Assembly (NCBI RefSeq): GCF_016107285.1
Contig: NZ_RCVQ01000005.1
Location: 62,001 to 126,000, forward strand
Length of the DNA stretch: 64,000 bases
Direction of reading: 5' to 3'
Origin: Roseomonas sp. KE0001
GTDB taxonomy: Bacteria; Pseudomonadota; Alphaproteobacteria; Acetobacterales; Acetobacteraceae
Both the position numbers and the translations under genes were made by a program. Shown one piece after another: positions 24,592 through 33,648 of this stretch (position 1 is the stretch's first letter; each line of letters starts with the position of its first letter). The notes below the pieces were generated by a model that worked only from the letters and a program-made list of their open reading frames with translations, was not told where the DNA came from and searched no databases.

Positions 24592-26139
24592 TCAGGGCGC
24601 GGCGCGGTAGCGCTCCTTCAGGATGCGGCGCAGCAGCTTGCCGGTCTCGCTGCGCGGCAACTCCTCGACGAAGTCCACTTGGCGCGGGCATTTCGGGCCG
24701 GCCAGCCGGTCGCGGCAGAAGGCGATGATCCGTTCCTCCAGGGCCGGCCCGGCCTCCACGCCGTCGGCCGCGCGGATGATGGCGCGCACCGTCTCGCCGA
24801 ACTCCGCATGCGGCACGCCGATCACCGCCGCCTCGGCCACCGCCGGATGCTGCACCAGCACCTGCTCGATCTCCCAGGGATAGATGTTCACGCCGCCGGA
24901 GAGGACGAGATCGGCCCGCCGGTCGCTGAGATAGAGGAAGCCCTCCTCGTCGACGGAGCCCACATCGCCATAGGTGCCCCGCCCCTCCGCGTCATAGGCC
25001 GCGGCGGTCTTCTCCGGCGCGTTGTGGTAGTGGAAGCGCGGGGCGCCGGGGGTGAGCGGCGAGAACCAGATGCCACCCACCTCGCCGGGCGGCAATTCCC
25101 GCCCCGCCTCGTCCAGGATGTGCAGGCGGCATTCCAGCGGCCGCCCGACCGAGCCCGGATGCGCCAGCCAGTCCCGGCTGTCGATGACGGTGCCGCCGAT
25201 GCCCTCCGAGCCCGCGTAGTACTCGACCAGGATCGGGCCCCACCACGCGATCATCGCCTGCTTCACATCGCGCGGGCAGGGCGCGGCGGCATGGATGGCG
25301 ACGCGATGGCTCGAGAGATCGTGGCGGTTCCGCACCTCCTCCGGCAGGGCCAGCAGGCGGATGAACATGGTCGGCACCCACTGGCTATGGGTGACGCGGT
25401 GCCGCTCGATCAGTGCCAGGGCCTTCCCGGCATCGAACTTCCGCATCACCACGGCGGTGCCGCCGAGGTCGATGGCGCGCGTGGTGTAGCGATGCGGCGC
25501 CGCGTGATAGAGCGGCGCGGGGGAGAGGTAGACGGTGTCGCGGTCGAAGCCGTAGCTGGCGAGCCAGCCGGGCGTCCAGTCGGGCGCCTCGCGCCGCTCC
25601 GGCGGCAGCAGGTCGCGGCGGATGCCCTTGGGCAGGCCGGTGGTGCCCGAGGAATAGAGGAACTCCCGCCCCACGGGGCGCTCCGGCAGCGCCGCCGGGC
25701 CGGGATAGGCCAGGAGCGCCGCCTCCAGGCTTTCATAGCCCGCCAGCCCCGTGCCGGTCGCGTAGCGCAGCCGCTCGCCCAGGGCGCCCTCCGACTGCAG
25801 CGCCTGCGCCAGCTCCGCCATGGCCGGGCTGGTGATGAGCAGCTTCGCGTCGCTGTCCGCCAGCATGTAGGCCACTTCCGGCACGCGGAGATGGGTGCTG
25901 AGCGGGGTGTAGTAGAGGCCGGCGCGGCGCGCGGCATAGGCCAGTTCCAGGAAGGCGGGGCCGTTCTCCAGCAGCAGGGCGATGCCGTCCCCCGGCCGCA
26001 GGCCGAGGCCGATCAGCCATTGCGCGATGCGGTTGGACCGCTGGTCCAGCTCGGCGAAGCTCAGGGCGGTGCCGTCATCCGGGAAGTATGCCGCCACCTT
26101 CTCGGGCTGCTGCCCGGCCCATCGCGCCAGATGCGCCAT
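24592..26139 (-). CDS. AMP-dependent acyl-CoA synthetase/ligase
   Basis: A 515-residue ANL-superfamily enzyme. Visible motifs are 'YSSGTTGLPKG' (phosphate loop), 'YYAGSEGIGGT' (adenine region), 'YGDVGSVDEEGFLYLSDR', 'VLSGGVNIYPWEIE' (hinge) and the C-terminal catalytic Lys in 'PRSETGKLLRRIL'. It activates a carboxylic acid to acyl-CoA via an acyl-adenylate. It is the first gene of a leftward operon with the DUF35 protein, thiolase and nitroreductase. ATG 26139 is chosen by homology of the N-terminus ('MAHLARWAGQQPEKVAAYF'); an ATG at 26163 lacks a ribosome-binding site. Substrate unknown. Confidence 0.87.
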   Translation of the reverse strand: MAHLARWAGQQPEKVAAYFPDDGTALSFAELDQRSNRIAQWLIGLGLRPGDGIALLLENGPAFLELAYAARRAGLYYTPLSTHLRVPEVAYMLADSDAKLLITSPAMAELAQALQSEGALGERLRYATGTGLAGYESLEAALLAYPGPAALPERPVGREFLYSSGTTGLPKGIRRDLLPPERREAPDWTPGWLASYGFDRDTVYLSPAPLYHAAPHRYTTRAIDLGGTAVVMRKFDAGKALALIERHRVTHSQWVPTMFIRLLALPEEVRNRHDLSSHRVAIHAAAPCPRDVKQAMIAWWGPILVEYYAGSEGIGGTVIDSRDWLAHPGSVGRPLECRLHILDEAGRELPPGEVGGIWFSPLTPGAPRFHYHNAPEKTAAAYDAEGRGTYGDVGSVDEEGFLYLSDRRADLVLSGGVNIYPWEIEQVLVQHPAVAEAAVIGVPHAEFGETVRAIIRAADGVEAGPALEERIIAFCRDRLAGPKCPRQVDFVEELPRSETGKLLRRILKERYRAAP

Positions 26140-26351
26140 CCTCGGACCACTCCCCTGCCTCATGGACGTCGCGCGGCTGTCCTGCCGCTTGCGGCCAGCC
26201 TGGAGCATCCGGGGGGAAGCCGTCAATGTCCGCCCAGCAATCTTTCCGGATCGCACAGCGAAATTGACACCAGGGCCGAGCCTATCGCAGGCTCCCCCGC
26301 GGCGGCCCCGAAGAGGGCTCGGACAGGGACTGGCGGGAGCGAACAAGGACG
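26140..26351. promoter_or_regulatory. Divergent control region between the ligase operon and the Bug receptor
   Basis: A 212-base gap between divergent starts. A perfect -35-like TTGACA lies at 26264-26269 facing the receptor gene, but the nearest -10-like sequence, TATCGC, is only 13 bases further, so the promoter is uncertain. No regulator gene or clear operator is adjacent. Confidence 0.3.
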
Positions 26352-27344
26352 ATGACCCTTTCAAATCTTGGACGGCGGCCCCTGCTGGCCGGCCTCGCCG
26401 GCGCGCTGGCGGCGCCCGCCCTACCGCGCCCGGCCAGGGCGGCGGCCGACTATCCCGGCACCCAGCCGGTCAGCATCCTGGTGCCCTATGCGCCCGGCGG
26501 CGCGCCGGATGTGCTGGGGCAGGTGCTCACGCAGGGCCTGCACCGGCGGCTCGGCGGCAATTTCGTGCTCGACCACAGGCCCGGCGCCTCCACCACCCTC
26601 GCCGCGCGTCTGGCGGCGCGGGCCAGGCCGGACGGCTATACGCTGCTGATGGGCACGGTGGTCACCTTCACGACCGCGCCCTACGCCCTGCGCGATCCGG
26701 GCTTCGACGCGGTGAAGGACTTCGCCCACATCACGATGATCTCGGACACGCTCTTCCTGCTGGTGGCCAATCCCCGCTGGTCCAGCCTGGAGGAGCTGCT
26801 GGCGGCGGCGCGGCAGCGGCCGGGGCGGCTGTCCTTCGCGACCTGGGGCGTGGGCACCACGGCGCATCTGATGATGGTGGATCTGATGGCGCGCACCGGC
26901 ACGGAGTTGCTGCACGTGCCCTACAGCGGCTCGCCGCCCGCGCTGACCGACACCATCGCCGGCCGGGCCGATCTGATGTTCTCCACCTTCGCCCCGGCGC
27001 GGCCGCATGTCGAGGCAGGCCGGCTGCGGGCGCTGGCCATCCCCTCGCCGCAGCGCAACCCCGTTCTGCCGGAGGTGCCGACCCTCGAGGAGCTGGGGCA
27101 GAAGGATTTCGTCAGCAGCGGCTGGTTCACCCTCTCGGCGCCGGCGGGCACGCCGCCCGGCATCCGCTCCAGCCTGGAGAAGGCGGCGGTGGAGGCCTTC
27201 GCCGCGCCCGAGGCCCGCGCGCGGCTGGACAGCCTCGGCCTGGTGCCCGCCGCGCCGGGGCCGGAGGCGCTGATGACCCGCCTGACCCGCGAGGCCGCGC
27301 TGAACCAGCGGCTGATCCAGGCCGCCGGGATCCAGCCCGAATGA
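26352..27344 (+). CDS. Tripartite tricarboxylate transporter substrate-binding protein (Bug/TctC family)
   Basis: A 330-residue periplasmic receptor with a leader ending near residue 31 (ARAAADYPG). Bug motifs are 'VSILVPYAPGGAPDVLGQVL' in core form 'VPYAPGGAPD', 'GGNFVLDHRPGAST', 'LPEVPTLEEL' and 'APAGTPPGIRSSLEKA'. Such receptors bind carboxylates and deliver them to TctA/TctB membrane proteins, which are not encoded nearby. It overlaps the following acyl-CoA synthetase by four bases, so the ligand may be the acid which that enzyme activates. Confidence 0.9.
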   Translation: MTLSNLGRRPLLAGLAGALAAPALPRPARAAADYPGTQPVSILVPYAPGGAPDVLGQVLTQGLHRRLGGNFVLDHRPGASTTLAARLAARARPDGYTLLMGTVVTFTTAPYALRDPGFDAVKDFAHITMISDTLFLLVANPRWSSLEELLAAARQRPGRLSFATWGVGTTAHLMMVDLMARTGTELLHVPYSGSPPALTDTIAGRADLMFSTFAPARPHVEAGRLRALAIPSPQRNPVLPEVPTLEELGQKDFVSSGWFTLSAPAGTPPGIRSSLEKAAVEAFAAPEARARLDSLGLVPAAPGPEALMTRLTREAALNQRLIQAAGIQPE

Positions 27345-28906
27345 GCGGCGCGATGGCGCAGGCCGGTGTCACCATCGCCCATCTCGCCCTGCTGGGCCTG
27401 CGGCGCCATCTGGAACGGCCGGCCTTCGCGCAGGATGGGCAGGTCTGGTCGCGCCGGCACGTGGCGGACGGCATCAGCGCCATGGCCCGCGCCCTGCTGC
27501 GCCTCGGGCTGCGGCGGGGGGACGGCGTCTCGGCCCTGATGGCCAACCGGCCGGAGGTGTTCATGGTCCGCACCGCCGCGCAGCTCATCGGCTGCCGCTA
27601 CACGGCACTGAACCGCCTCGCCGGCCCGGCCGACCTCGCCCATATCCTGCGCGACGCCGAGATCCGCCTGCTGGTGCACGACCCGGCGGAGGCGGAGCGC
27701 GCCCATGCGGCGACGGAGGCGGCGGGATGCCCGCTGGTGCTGTCGCTCGGCGGCGGCGAGGGGCGGCGGCGCGACCTGCAGGCGGCGGCGGCGGAAGAAT
27801 CGGGCGATGATCTCGACCCTGTCGGCGACGACGAGGATCTCGGCCAGCTCAGCTATACCGGCGGCACCACGGGTCAGCCCAAGGGCGTGATGCTGCCGCA
27901 CCGCGCCCTGGTGCAATGCGCGACGATGATGCTGGCCGAATACGACTGGCCCGCCGTGCCGCGCATGCTGCTGGCGACGCCGCTGAGTCACGCGGCGGGC
28001 TCGCTGGTGATCCCGGTGCTGCTGCGCGGCGGCACCGTGCACGTACTGGGCGGCTTCGAGCCGGAACCCTATCTCCGCCGCATCGGGGAGCAGGGCATCA
28101 ACTGCGGCTTCGGCGTGCCCACCATGATCCGCGCCCTGCTGGCCGAGCCCAGACTCTCGCGCGCCCGCACGCGCGGGCTGGAGACCTTCATCTACGGCGC
28201 GGCGCCCATCGCCCCCGCCACGCTGCTGGAGGCGATGGAGCGGATCGGCCCCGTGTTCATGCAGCTCTACGGCCAGACGGAGGCGCCCAACACCGTCTGC
28301 CTGCTGCGCCGGGCGGAGCACGACCCGGCGCGGCCGGCGCTGCTCTCCTCCTGCGGCCAGCCGATGGCCGGCGTCGATGTGCGGCTGCTGGCGGAGGACG
28401 GCACGCCCGTGCCGCGCGGCGAGCCGGGCGAGATCTGCGTGCGCGGCCGGCTGGTCATGCGCGGCTACTGGAAGCGGCCGACGGAGACGGAGGAGACCCT
28501 GCGCGGCGGCTGGCTGCACACCGGCGATATCGCGCGCGAGGACGAGGGCGGGTACCTGCACATCGTCGACCGGCGCAAGGACATGATCATCTCCGGCGGC
28601 TTCAACGTCTATCCGCGCGAGGTGGAGGATGCGCTGGCGACCCACCCGGACGTGGCGGCGGCGGCGGTGATCGGCGTGCCGGATGCGCGCTGGGGCGAGC
28701 GGGTGCAGGCCTTCGTGGTGCCGCGCGATGGCCGGCGGCCGGACGAGGCGGCGCTGGCCGAGCATGTGCGCGCCCTGAAGGGCCCGGTGCAGGCGCCCAA
28801 GTCCGTGGTGCTGATCGACGCCCTGCCCACCACGCCGATCGGCAAGATCGACAAGAAGGCGCTGCGCGCGGGCTTCTGGCGGGAGGGGGCGCGCCAGGTG
28901 CACTGA
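27341..28906 (+). CDS. AMP-dependent acyl-CoA synthetase/ligase
   Basis: A 521-residue ANL enzyme with a full motif set: 'SYTGGTTGQPKGVMLPHR', 'QLYGQTEAPNTVC', 'GWLHTGDIAREDEGGYLHIV', 'MIISGGFNVYPREVEDAL' and the catalytic Lys in 'TPIGKIDKKALR'. It converts a free acid to acyl-CoA. The ATG overlaps the stop of the Bug receptor gene (ATGA), implying co-translation of uptake receptor and activating enzyme. Motif spelling is close to medium-chain or aryl-CoA ligases, but the substrate cannot be assigned. Confidence 0.88.
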   Translation: MSGAMAQAGVTIAHLALLGLRRHLERPAFAQDGQVWSRRHVADGISAMARALLRLGLRRGDGVSALMANRPEVFMVRTAAQLIGCRYTALNRLAGPADLAHILRDAEIRLLVHDPAEAERAHAATEAAGCPLVLSLGGGEGRRRDLQAAAAEESGDDLDPVGDDEDLGQLSYTGGTTGQPKGVMLPHRALVQCATMMLAEYDWPAVPRMLLATPLSHAAGSLVIPVLLRGGTVHVLGGFEPEPYLRRIGEQGINCGFGVPTMIRALLAEPRLSRARTRGLETFIYGAAPIAPATLLEAMERIGPVFMQLYGQTEAPNTVCLLRRAEHDPARPALLSSCGQPMAGVDVRLLAEDGTPVPRGEPGEICVRGRLVMRGYWKRPTETEETLRGGWLHTGDIAREDEGGYLHIVDRRKDMIISGGFNVYPREVEDALATHPDVAAAAVIGVPDARWGERVQAFVVPRDGRRPDEAALAEHVRALKGPVQAPKSVVLIDALPTTPIGKIDKKALRAGFWREGARQVH

Positions 28907-28951
28907 CGCGCCGCCCGCCCGCCGGTGGGGCTTCAGCCCATCTGCGGCGCG
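28907..28951. terminator. Nested inverted repeat between convergent genes
   Basis: CGCGCCGC (28907-28914) and GCGGCGCG (28944-28951) are perfect 8-base complements. Inside them TGGG (28926-28929) and CCCA (28937-28940) form a second, smaller hairpin with a TTC-centred loop. The structure fills the gap between two convergent stops and could terminate both strands, though without a T-run. Confidence 0.5.
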
Positions 28952-28952
28952 G

Positions 28953-29786
28953 TCACGGCCGCCCGCCCGCCACGACCAGGGTCTGCCCCGTGACGTAGTT
29001 CGATTCCGGGATGCAGAAGAGATAGACCGAGCCCGCCGCCTCCTCCGGCCGCCCGCCGCGGCCGAGCGGGATGGTGGCCTCGGCGGTCTTCAGCGCCTCG
29101 GGCCGCACGCCCACCTTGATCTCGCGCCCCTCGATGTCGATCGTCGCGCCGGAATTGGCCACCGCCTCGGTCAGCCGCGTCATGATCAGCCCGAAGGCGA
29201 CAGCGTTGACGTTGACCTTGTAGCGCCCCCATTCCTTGGCCATGGCCCGCGTCATGCCGGCGATGCCGGCCTTGGCGGCGGAGTAGTTGGCCTGCCCTGC
29301 ATTGCCGAAGACGCCGGAGGTGGAGGAGATGTTCACCACCTTGCGGAACACCTCGCGCCCCTCGGCCGCCTCCGCCTTCGCCGCCTCGCGGATGAAGCCG
29401 GAGGCCGCGCGCAGGATGCGGAAGGGCGCCGTCATGTGCACGTCGATGATGGCGTACCACTGCTCGTCCGTCATCTTCTGGATGACGTTGTCCCAGGTGT
29501 AGCCGGCATTGTTGACGATGATGTCGATGCCGCCGAAGCTGTCCAGCGCGGCGCGGACGAAGCGCTCGCCGAAATCGGCCTCCGTCACGCTGCCGTTGCA
29601 GGCCACCGCCTCGCCGCCCAGCGCGCGGATCGCGGCCAGCGTCTCCTCCGCCGGCCCGGCATCGAGGTCGTTGATCACCAGCCGCGCGCCCTCGGAGGCG
29701 AGCTTGAGCGCGATCTCCCGGCCGATGCCCCGGCCCGAGCCGGTCACCAGCGCCACCTTGCCGTCGAGCTTACCCTGTGCGGCCAT
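28953..29786 (-). CDS. SDR family oxidoreductase (FabG/3-hydroxyacyl-CoA dehydrogenase-like)
   Basis: A 277-residue short-chain dehydrogenase with 'TGSGRGIGREIALKLA' (cofactor), 'NNAGYTWDNVIQKMTDEQW', catalytic Ser in 'NISSTSGVFGN' and 'YSAAKAGIAGMTRAMAKEWG' (YxxxK). A longer than usual loop around residues 205-235 distinguishes it from FabG. It is followed at the C-terminus by 'TGQTLVVAGGRP'. It lies downstream of an acyl-CoA dehydrogenase and a LysR regulator on the same strand, so reduction or oxidation of a 3-hydroxyacyl-CoA in that pathway is likely. Confidence 0.87.
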   Translation of the reverse strand: MAAQGKLDGKVALVTGSGRGIGREIALKLASEGARLVINDLDAGPAEETLAAIRALGGEAVACNGSVTEADFGERFVRAALDSFGGIDIIVNNAGYTWDNVIQKMTDEQWYAIIDVHMTAPFRILRAASGFIREAAKAEAAEGREVFRKVVNISSTSGVFGNAGQANYSAAKAGIAGMTRAMAKEWGRYKVNVNAVAFGLIMTRLTEAVANSGATIDIEGREIKVGVRPEALKTAEATIPLGRGGRPEEAAGSVYLFCIPESNYVTGQTLVVAGGRP

Positions 29787-29825
29787 GTCGTCTCCCCTTC
29801 CCTCTGCTGCCCTTTGCCGCGCGCT

Positions 29826-30986
29826 TCACAGCGTGCGCGCGATGATTTCCTTCATGATCTCGGAACTGCCGCCGTAGATCCGCGCCACGCGCGCATCGGC
29901 CCAGGCGCGGCCGATGGCATAGTCGCTGGTGAAGCCGTAGCCGCCGTGCACCTGCAGGAACTCGTCGAGCAGGCGGTTCTGCATCTCGGAGGCGACCAGC
30001 TTGGCGTTCGCCGCCAGCTCGACCGAGAGCGCGCCCTGGAGGTGCAGCCCGAGGCAGTGATCGACGAAGACGCGCAGCATGGTGGCCTGGGCCTTGGCGT
30101 CGGCCAGGCGGAAGCGGGTGTTCTGGAAATCGAAGACGGTGCCGCCGAAGGCCTCGCGCTGCTTCGCGTAATCCACCGTCTCGGCCAGCATCGCCTCGAT
30201 CGAGGCGGCGGAGCGGATGGCGATGATCAGCCGCTCCTGCGGCAGGTTGTGGATCAGGTAGCGGAAGCCCTGCCCTTCCTCGCCGAGCCGGTTCTCCACC
30301 GGCACGCGCACCTCGTCGAAGAACAGCTCCGAGGTGTCCTGCGCGTGCAGGCCGATCTTCTCGAGATTGCGGCCCTTGGAGAAGCCCGGCGTGCCCTCCT
30401 CGACGCAGATCAGGCTGATGCCCTTGCGGCCCGCGGCGGGATCGGTCTTGGCGACGACGATGACGAGGCCGCCATTCTGCCCGTTGGTGATGAAGGTCTT
30501 CTGGCCGCTGATGACGTAATGCTCGCCCTCGCGCCGCGCCGTGGTGCGCACGGCCTTGAGGTCGCTGCCCATGCCCGGCTCGGTCATGGCGATGGCGCCG
30601 ATCAGCTCGCCGCGCGCCATGCGCGGCAGCCAGTCGCGCTTGCGCGCCTCGGTCGCGTAGGCCAGCAGATAGGGCGCGACGATATCGGAATGCAGCGGGA
30701 AGCCGACGCCGCTGGCATTGGTGCGGGCGATCTCCTCGATCAGCACGGCGGAGTAGCCGAAATCGGCGCCCGCCCCGCCGAACTCCTCCGGCATGCCCGG
30801 GCAGAGCAGGCCCTGGGCGCCGGCCTGGCGCCAGACCTCGCGCGGCACCTGGCCGTCGCGCTCCCATTGCCGGTGGTGGGGCACGATCTGCTTCTCGAAG
30901 AAACGGCGCACCTGGTCGCGGAACAGCTCGTGCTCGGCGCTCAGCACCGTGCGGCCGCCCGCGGCGGCCCCTGCTGGCATGTCCAT
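29826..30986 (-). CDS. Acyl-CoA dehydrogenase
   Basis: A 386-residue flavoenzyme. Typical motifs are 'AIAMTEPGMGSDLKAVRTTA' (FAD/substrate loop), 'ISGQKTFITNGQNG', 'DFQNTRFRLADAKAQ' and the C-terminal 'QVHGGYGFTSDY' with 'IYGGSSEIMKEIIARTL', where the catalytic Glu region lies. It introduces a 2,3 double bond into an acyl-CoA, passing electrons to ETF. AGGGAGG six bases before ATG 30986 supports the start. LysR lies just upstream and an SDR gene 39 bases downstream, suggesting one short operon. Confidence 0.9.
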   Translation of the reverse strand: MDMPAGAAAGGRTVLSAEHELFRDQVRRFFEKQIVPHHRQWERDGQVPREVWRQAGAQGLLCPGMPEEFGGAGADFGYSAVLIEEIARTNASGVGFPLHSDIVAPYLLAYATEARKRDWLPRMARGELIGAIAMTEPGMGSDLKAVRTTARREGEHYVISGQKTFITNGQNGGLVIVVAKTDPAAGRKGISLICVEEGTPGFSKGRNLEKIGLHAQDTSELFFDEVRVPVENRLGEEGQGFRYLIHNLPQERLIIAIRSAASIEAMLAETVDYAKQREAFGGTVFDFQNTRFRLADAKAQATMLRVFVDHCLGLHLQGALSVELAANAKLVASEMQNRLLDEFLQVHGGYGFTSDYAIGRAWADARVARIYGGSSEIMKEIIARTL

Positions 30987-31038
30987 CTCGGGCCTCCCTG
31001 AATGTTCCGGGGAGACTAGGCACGGGAAGATGTCTTGC

Positions 31039-31980
31039 CTAGCGGAATAATGGTCCGCTGGTTGACTTACTGCCCACCTGCCGGTGCTGCCGCATCGTCT
31101 GCCGCGCCAGCACCTGGAAGCGCTGCGCCAGCGGCGGCATCCCCGAGCGGCGAACCGCCATGGCGATGCCGATGACCGGCGCCGCCGCCTCCGCCAGCGG
31201 CCGGAAGCGCGCGCGCCCGGCATGGGTGCGCGCGCTGACGCCGGGGACCAGCGCCACGCCCAGCCCGCTCTCGACCAGGCTGATCACCGTCTGCGCCTGC
31301 ACCGCCTCCTGCCGCAGCCTGGGCTGGAAGCCGGCCTGCTGGCAGGCCAGGGCGACCACGGCGGAGAGGCCCGGCACCGCCACGGCGTCGAAGGTGACGA
31401 AGGGCTCGTCGCGCAGGGCGGCGAGCGGCAGGGGGCCCCGCGCCGCTCCCAGGGCGTGGCCCGGCGGCAGCGCCGCGACCAGCGCGTCGGGCTCCAGCAG
31501 CTCCACCGCGAGCTCCGGCACCGGGCGCAGCAGCGGGTAGCGCAGCAGGCCAAGGTCCATCTCCCCTGCCGCCACGCCGTCCAGGATGGCGGCCGTGGTG
31601 GATTCGCGCAGGGTGAGTTCGACCGCCGGCAGGAGACCGCGGAAGGGCGGCACGAGGCGGGGCAGCAGGCGCGGCGTGGCCGAGCCGATGAAGCCGATCC
31701 GCAGCAGGCCGCGCTCCCCCGCCTGAACGCCCTGCGCCACCAGGGCGACCTGCTCGGCATGGCGCAGCGCCAGCCGCGCCTCCTCCAGCGCCGCCAGGCC
31801 GGCTCCGGTCAGCCGCACGCCGCCGGCACCGCGGGTGAACAGGGCGGCGCCCAGCTCCTCCTCCAGGCGGCGGATGGAGACGGACAGGGGCGGCTGCGAC
31901 ATGTTCAGCCGCTCGGCGGCGCGGTGGAAGTTCAGGGTCTCGGCCAGGGTGACGAACTGGCGCAGCTGCCGCAATTCCAT
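31039..31980 (-). CDS. LysR family transcriptional regulator
   Basis: A 313-residue LysR protein. The N-terminal helix-turn-helix is 'MELRQLRQFVTLAETLNFHR' continuing into 'AAERLNMSQPPLSVSIRRLE'. The effector domain starts near residue 92 ('LLRIGFIGSATPRLLPRLVP') and contains 'VESGLGVALVPGVSA'. It is transcribed away from the MaoC gene at 32140 and toward the acyl-CoA dehydrogenase. It probably controls the genes on both sides in response to a pathway intermediate. Confidence 0.92.
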   Translation of the reverse strand: MELRQLRQFVTLAETLNFHRAAERLNMSQPPLSVSIRRLEEELGAALFTRGAGGVRLTGAGLAALEEARLALRHAEQVALVAQGVQAGERGLLRIGFIGSATPRLLPRLVPPFRGLLPAVELTLRESTTAAILDGVAAGEMDLGLLRYPLLRPVPELAVELLEPDALVAALPPGHALGAARGPLPLAALRDEPFVTFDAVAVPGLSAVVALACQQAGFQPRLRQEAVQAQTVISLVESGLGVALVPGVSARTHAGRARFRPLAEAAAPVIGIAMAVRRSGMPPLAQRFQVLARQTMRQHRQVGSKSTSGPLFR

Positions 31981-31983
31981 CCG

Positions 31984-31998
31984 ATATCCAATTCGTAT
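31984..31998. promoter_or_regulatory. Candidate LysR-binding site
   Basis: ATATCCAATTCGTAT has the LysR T-N11-A pattern (T at 31985, A at 31997) with ATA/TAT ends, and begins four bases upstream of the LysR start codon. A second AT-rich segment GGATATTGGA follows at about 32014-32023. Position fits autoregulation and control of the divergent operon. Confidence 0.4.
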
Positions 31999-32139
31999 CG
32001 CCCCGGACGAAAAGGATATTGGACCTGCGCGGCGGGCTGGGCCAGCCTGCTCGGCAGGGAAGGAAACATCGCGTGCCGGGGCGCCATCCCGAGGGCGTCA
32101 CCCCGCCGCGCATCCAGGACCGGAGAAGGAAACCGCCCC

Positions 32140-32652
32140 ATGCCGAGCCCCGCCCCGCCGAGCCCCGAGCCGCATGCCGCCGATGCCAGCCTGCCGGTCC
32201 TCGGCCAGGGCTTCTACTGGCAGGATCTCTCCGTCGGGCAGCGCTTCCGCACCTTCCGCCGCACCGTCACCGAGGCCGACCTGGTCTCCTTCATCGGCGT
32301 CACCGGAATGCTGGAGGCGATCTTCATCGACGCGCATTTCGATGGCGCCATGGCCGGCCGGCCGGTGCCGGGAGCGCTGACCTATTCGCTGGTCGAGGGC
32401 ATGCTGTTCCAGACCATGGTGCAGGGCACCGGCCTCGCCATGCTGGAGGTGCAGCAACGCGCCCTGGCGCCCGTCATCGTCGGCGACACCATCCACGCGG
32501 TGGTCGAGGTGACGGAGCTGCGCCCGACCTCCAAGGGCAACCGCGCCGTGCTGGGCTCGGCCATCACCGTGCTGAACCAGCGCGACCAGGCGGTGATGAC
32601 CTACACGGTCAAGCGCCTGCTGGCCGGCCGGCCCGAGCCGGCGGGGCGATGA
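32140..32652 (+). CDS. MaoC-like acyl dehydratase (hotdog fold)
   Basis: A 170-residue single hotdog-domain protein. 'GQGFYWQDLSVGQRFRTFRR' opens the fold, 'VTEADLVSFIGVTGM' carries the hydratase-type Asp, and 'PGALTYSLVEGMLFQTM' is the central helix. A GGAGAAGGA purine tract about ten bases upstream supports ATG 32140. MaoC proteins hydrate enoyl-CoA to 3-hydroxyacyl-CoA. The usual catalytic Asp/His pair is only partly recognisable ('FIGVTGMLEA' instead of 'FAxLTGDxNPxH'), so a thioesterase or non-catalytic role is possible. It overlaps the next gene by four bases. Confidence 0.78.
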   Translation: MPSPAPPSPEPHAADASLPVLGQGFYWQDLSVGQRFRTFRRTVTEADLVSFIGVTGMLEAIFIDAHFDGAMAGRPVPGALTYSLVEGMLFQTMVQGTGLAMLEVQQRALAPVIVGDTIHAVVEVTELRPTSKGNRAVLGSAITVLNQRDQAVMTYTVKRLLAGRPEPAGR

Positions 32653-33644
32653 GCATGATGCGGCGCCGGTCCCTCCTGGCCCCCGTGGCCCTCGCCCTGG
32701 TGGGGCCGCCGGCCGCTCGCCCCGCCCGGGCGCAATCCTCCGGGCAAGCCCCCTGGCCCCAGCGGCCGATCCGCGTGACCATCGCCTTTCCGCCCGGCGG
32801 GCCGACCGATCTCGTCGCCCGCGTGCTCGGCGAGCACATGGCGCGCACGCTCGGCCAGCCGCTGGTGGTGGAGAACCGTCCGGGGGCCAACGGCAATATC
32901 GGCGCCGAGCAGGTGGCGCGGGCCGAGCCGGACGGCCACTCGGTGCTCTACAACACCTCCTCCATCGTGCTCAGCACGGCGCTTTACGACAAGCCCGGCT
33001 TCGCCCTGTCGGACTTCGCGCCGGTGGTGCTGACCGCCTCGGTGCCCCTGGTGCTGGCGGTCAATCCGGCCCTGCCGGCGGAGGATCTGGCCGGCTTTGT
33101 CGCCCTGCTGCGCGCCAGTCCGGGGCGCTTCGCCTATGGCTCCTCGGGCAACGGCAATGTCACGCATCTGGCGAACTTCCGCATTCTGCGCGCCGCCGGC
33201 CTGCAGGCGACGCATGTGCCCTATCGCGGCAGCGCCCCGGCCCTGACCGACGCGGCGGGCGGCCAGGTGCAGTTCGTCACCGACACGCTGAACTCCGCCC
33301 TGCCGCTGATCCGCGACGGCAGGCTGCGCGCCCTGGCGGTGACCAGCCCGCGCCGCGTGCCGCTGCTGCCCGAGGTGCCGACGCTGGCCGAGGCCGGCAT
33401 GCCCGGCCTGGAATCGGGCGCCTGGCAGGGCCTGCTGGTGCCGGCGCGCACGCCCGCCCCGGTGGTCGCGCGGCTGAACGAGGCCGCCAACCTCGCCCTC
33501 GCCGATGCCACGGTGCGCGAGCGCCTGGCCATCCAGGGCGCCGAGATCCTCGGCGGCACGCCCGAGGCCTACGGCGCCTGGATCCGCGAGGAATCCGCGC
33601 GCTGGGGGCAGGTCATCGCCGAGAGCGGCGTGAAGCTGGATTGA
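32649..33644 (+). CDS. Tripartite tricarboxylate transporter substrate-binding protein (Bug/TctC family)
   Basis: A 331-residue exported receptor. The leader 'MMRRRSLLAPVALALVG' ends near residue 29 (PARAQS). Family motifs are 'RVTIAFPPGGPTDLVARVLG', 'LVVENRPGANGNIGAEQVA', 'HVPYRGSAPALTDAAGGQVQ' and 'LLPEVPTLAEAGMPG'. It is coupled to the MaoC gene by an ATGA overlap and followed four bases later by an acyl-CoA dehydrogenase. No TctA/TctB genes are near, so it is an orphan receptor. Ligand unknown, probably a carboxylate fed to this operon. Confidence 0.9.
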   Translation: MSMMRRRSLLAPVALALVGPPAARPARAQSSGQAPWPQRPIRVTIAFPPGGPTDLVARVLGEHMARTLGQPLVVENRPGANGNIGAEQVARAEPDGHSVLYNTSSIVLSTALYDKPGFALSDFAPVVLTASVPLVLAVNPALPAEDLAGFVALLRASPGRFAYGSSGNGNVTHLANFRILRAAGLQATHVPYRGSAPALTDAAGGQVQFVTDTLNSALPLIRDGRLRALAVTSPRRVPLLPEVPTLAEAGMPGLESGAWQGLLVPARTPAPVVARLNEAANLALADATVRERLAIQGAEILGGTPEAYGAWIREESARWGQVIAESGVKLD

Positions 33645-33648
33645 ACCG

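Noticed and set aside
24592..28906. The two acyl-CoA synthetases as duplicates of one gene
   Set aside because: Their motif spellings differ throughout (SSGTTGLPKG versus TGGTTGQPKG, AGSEG versus GQTEA), so they are separate family members.
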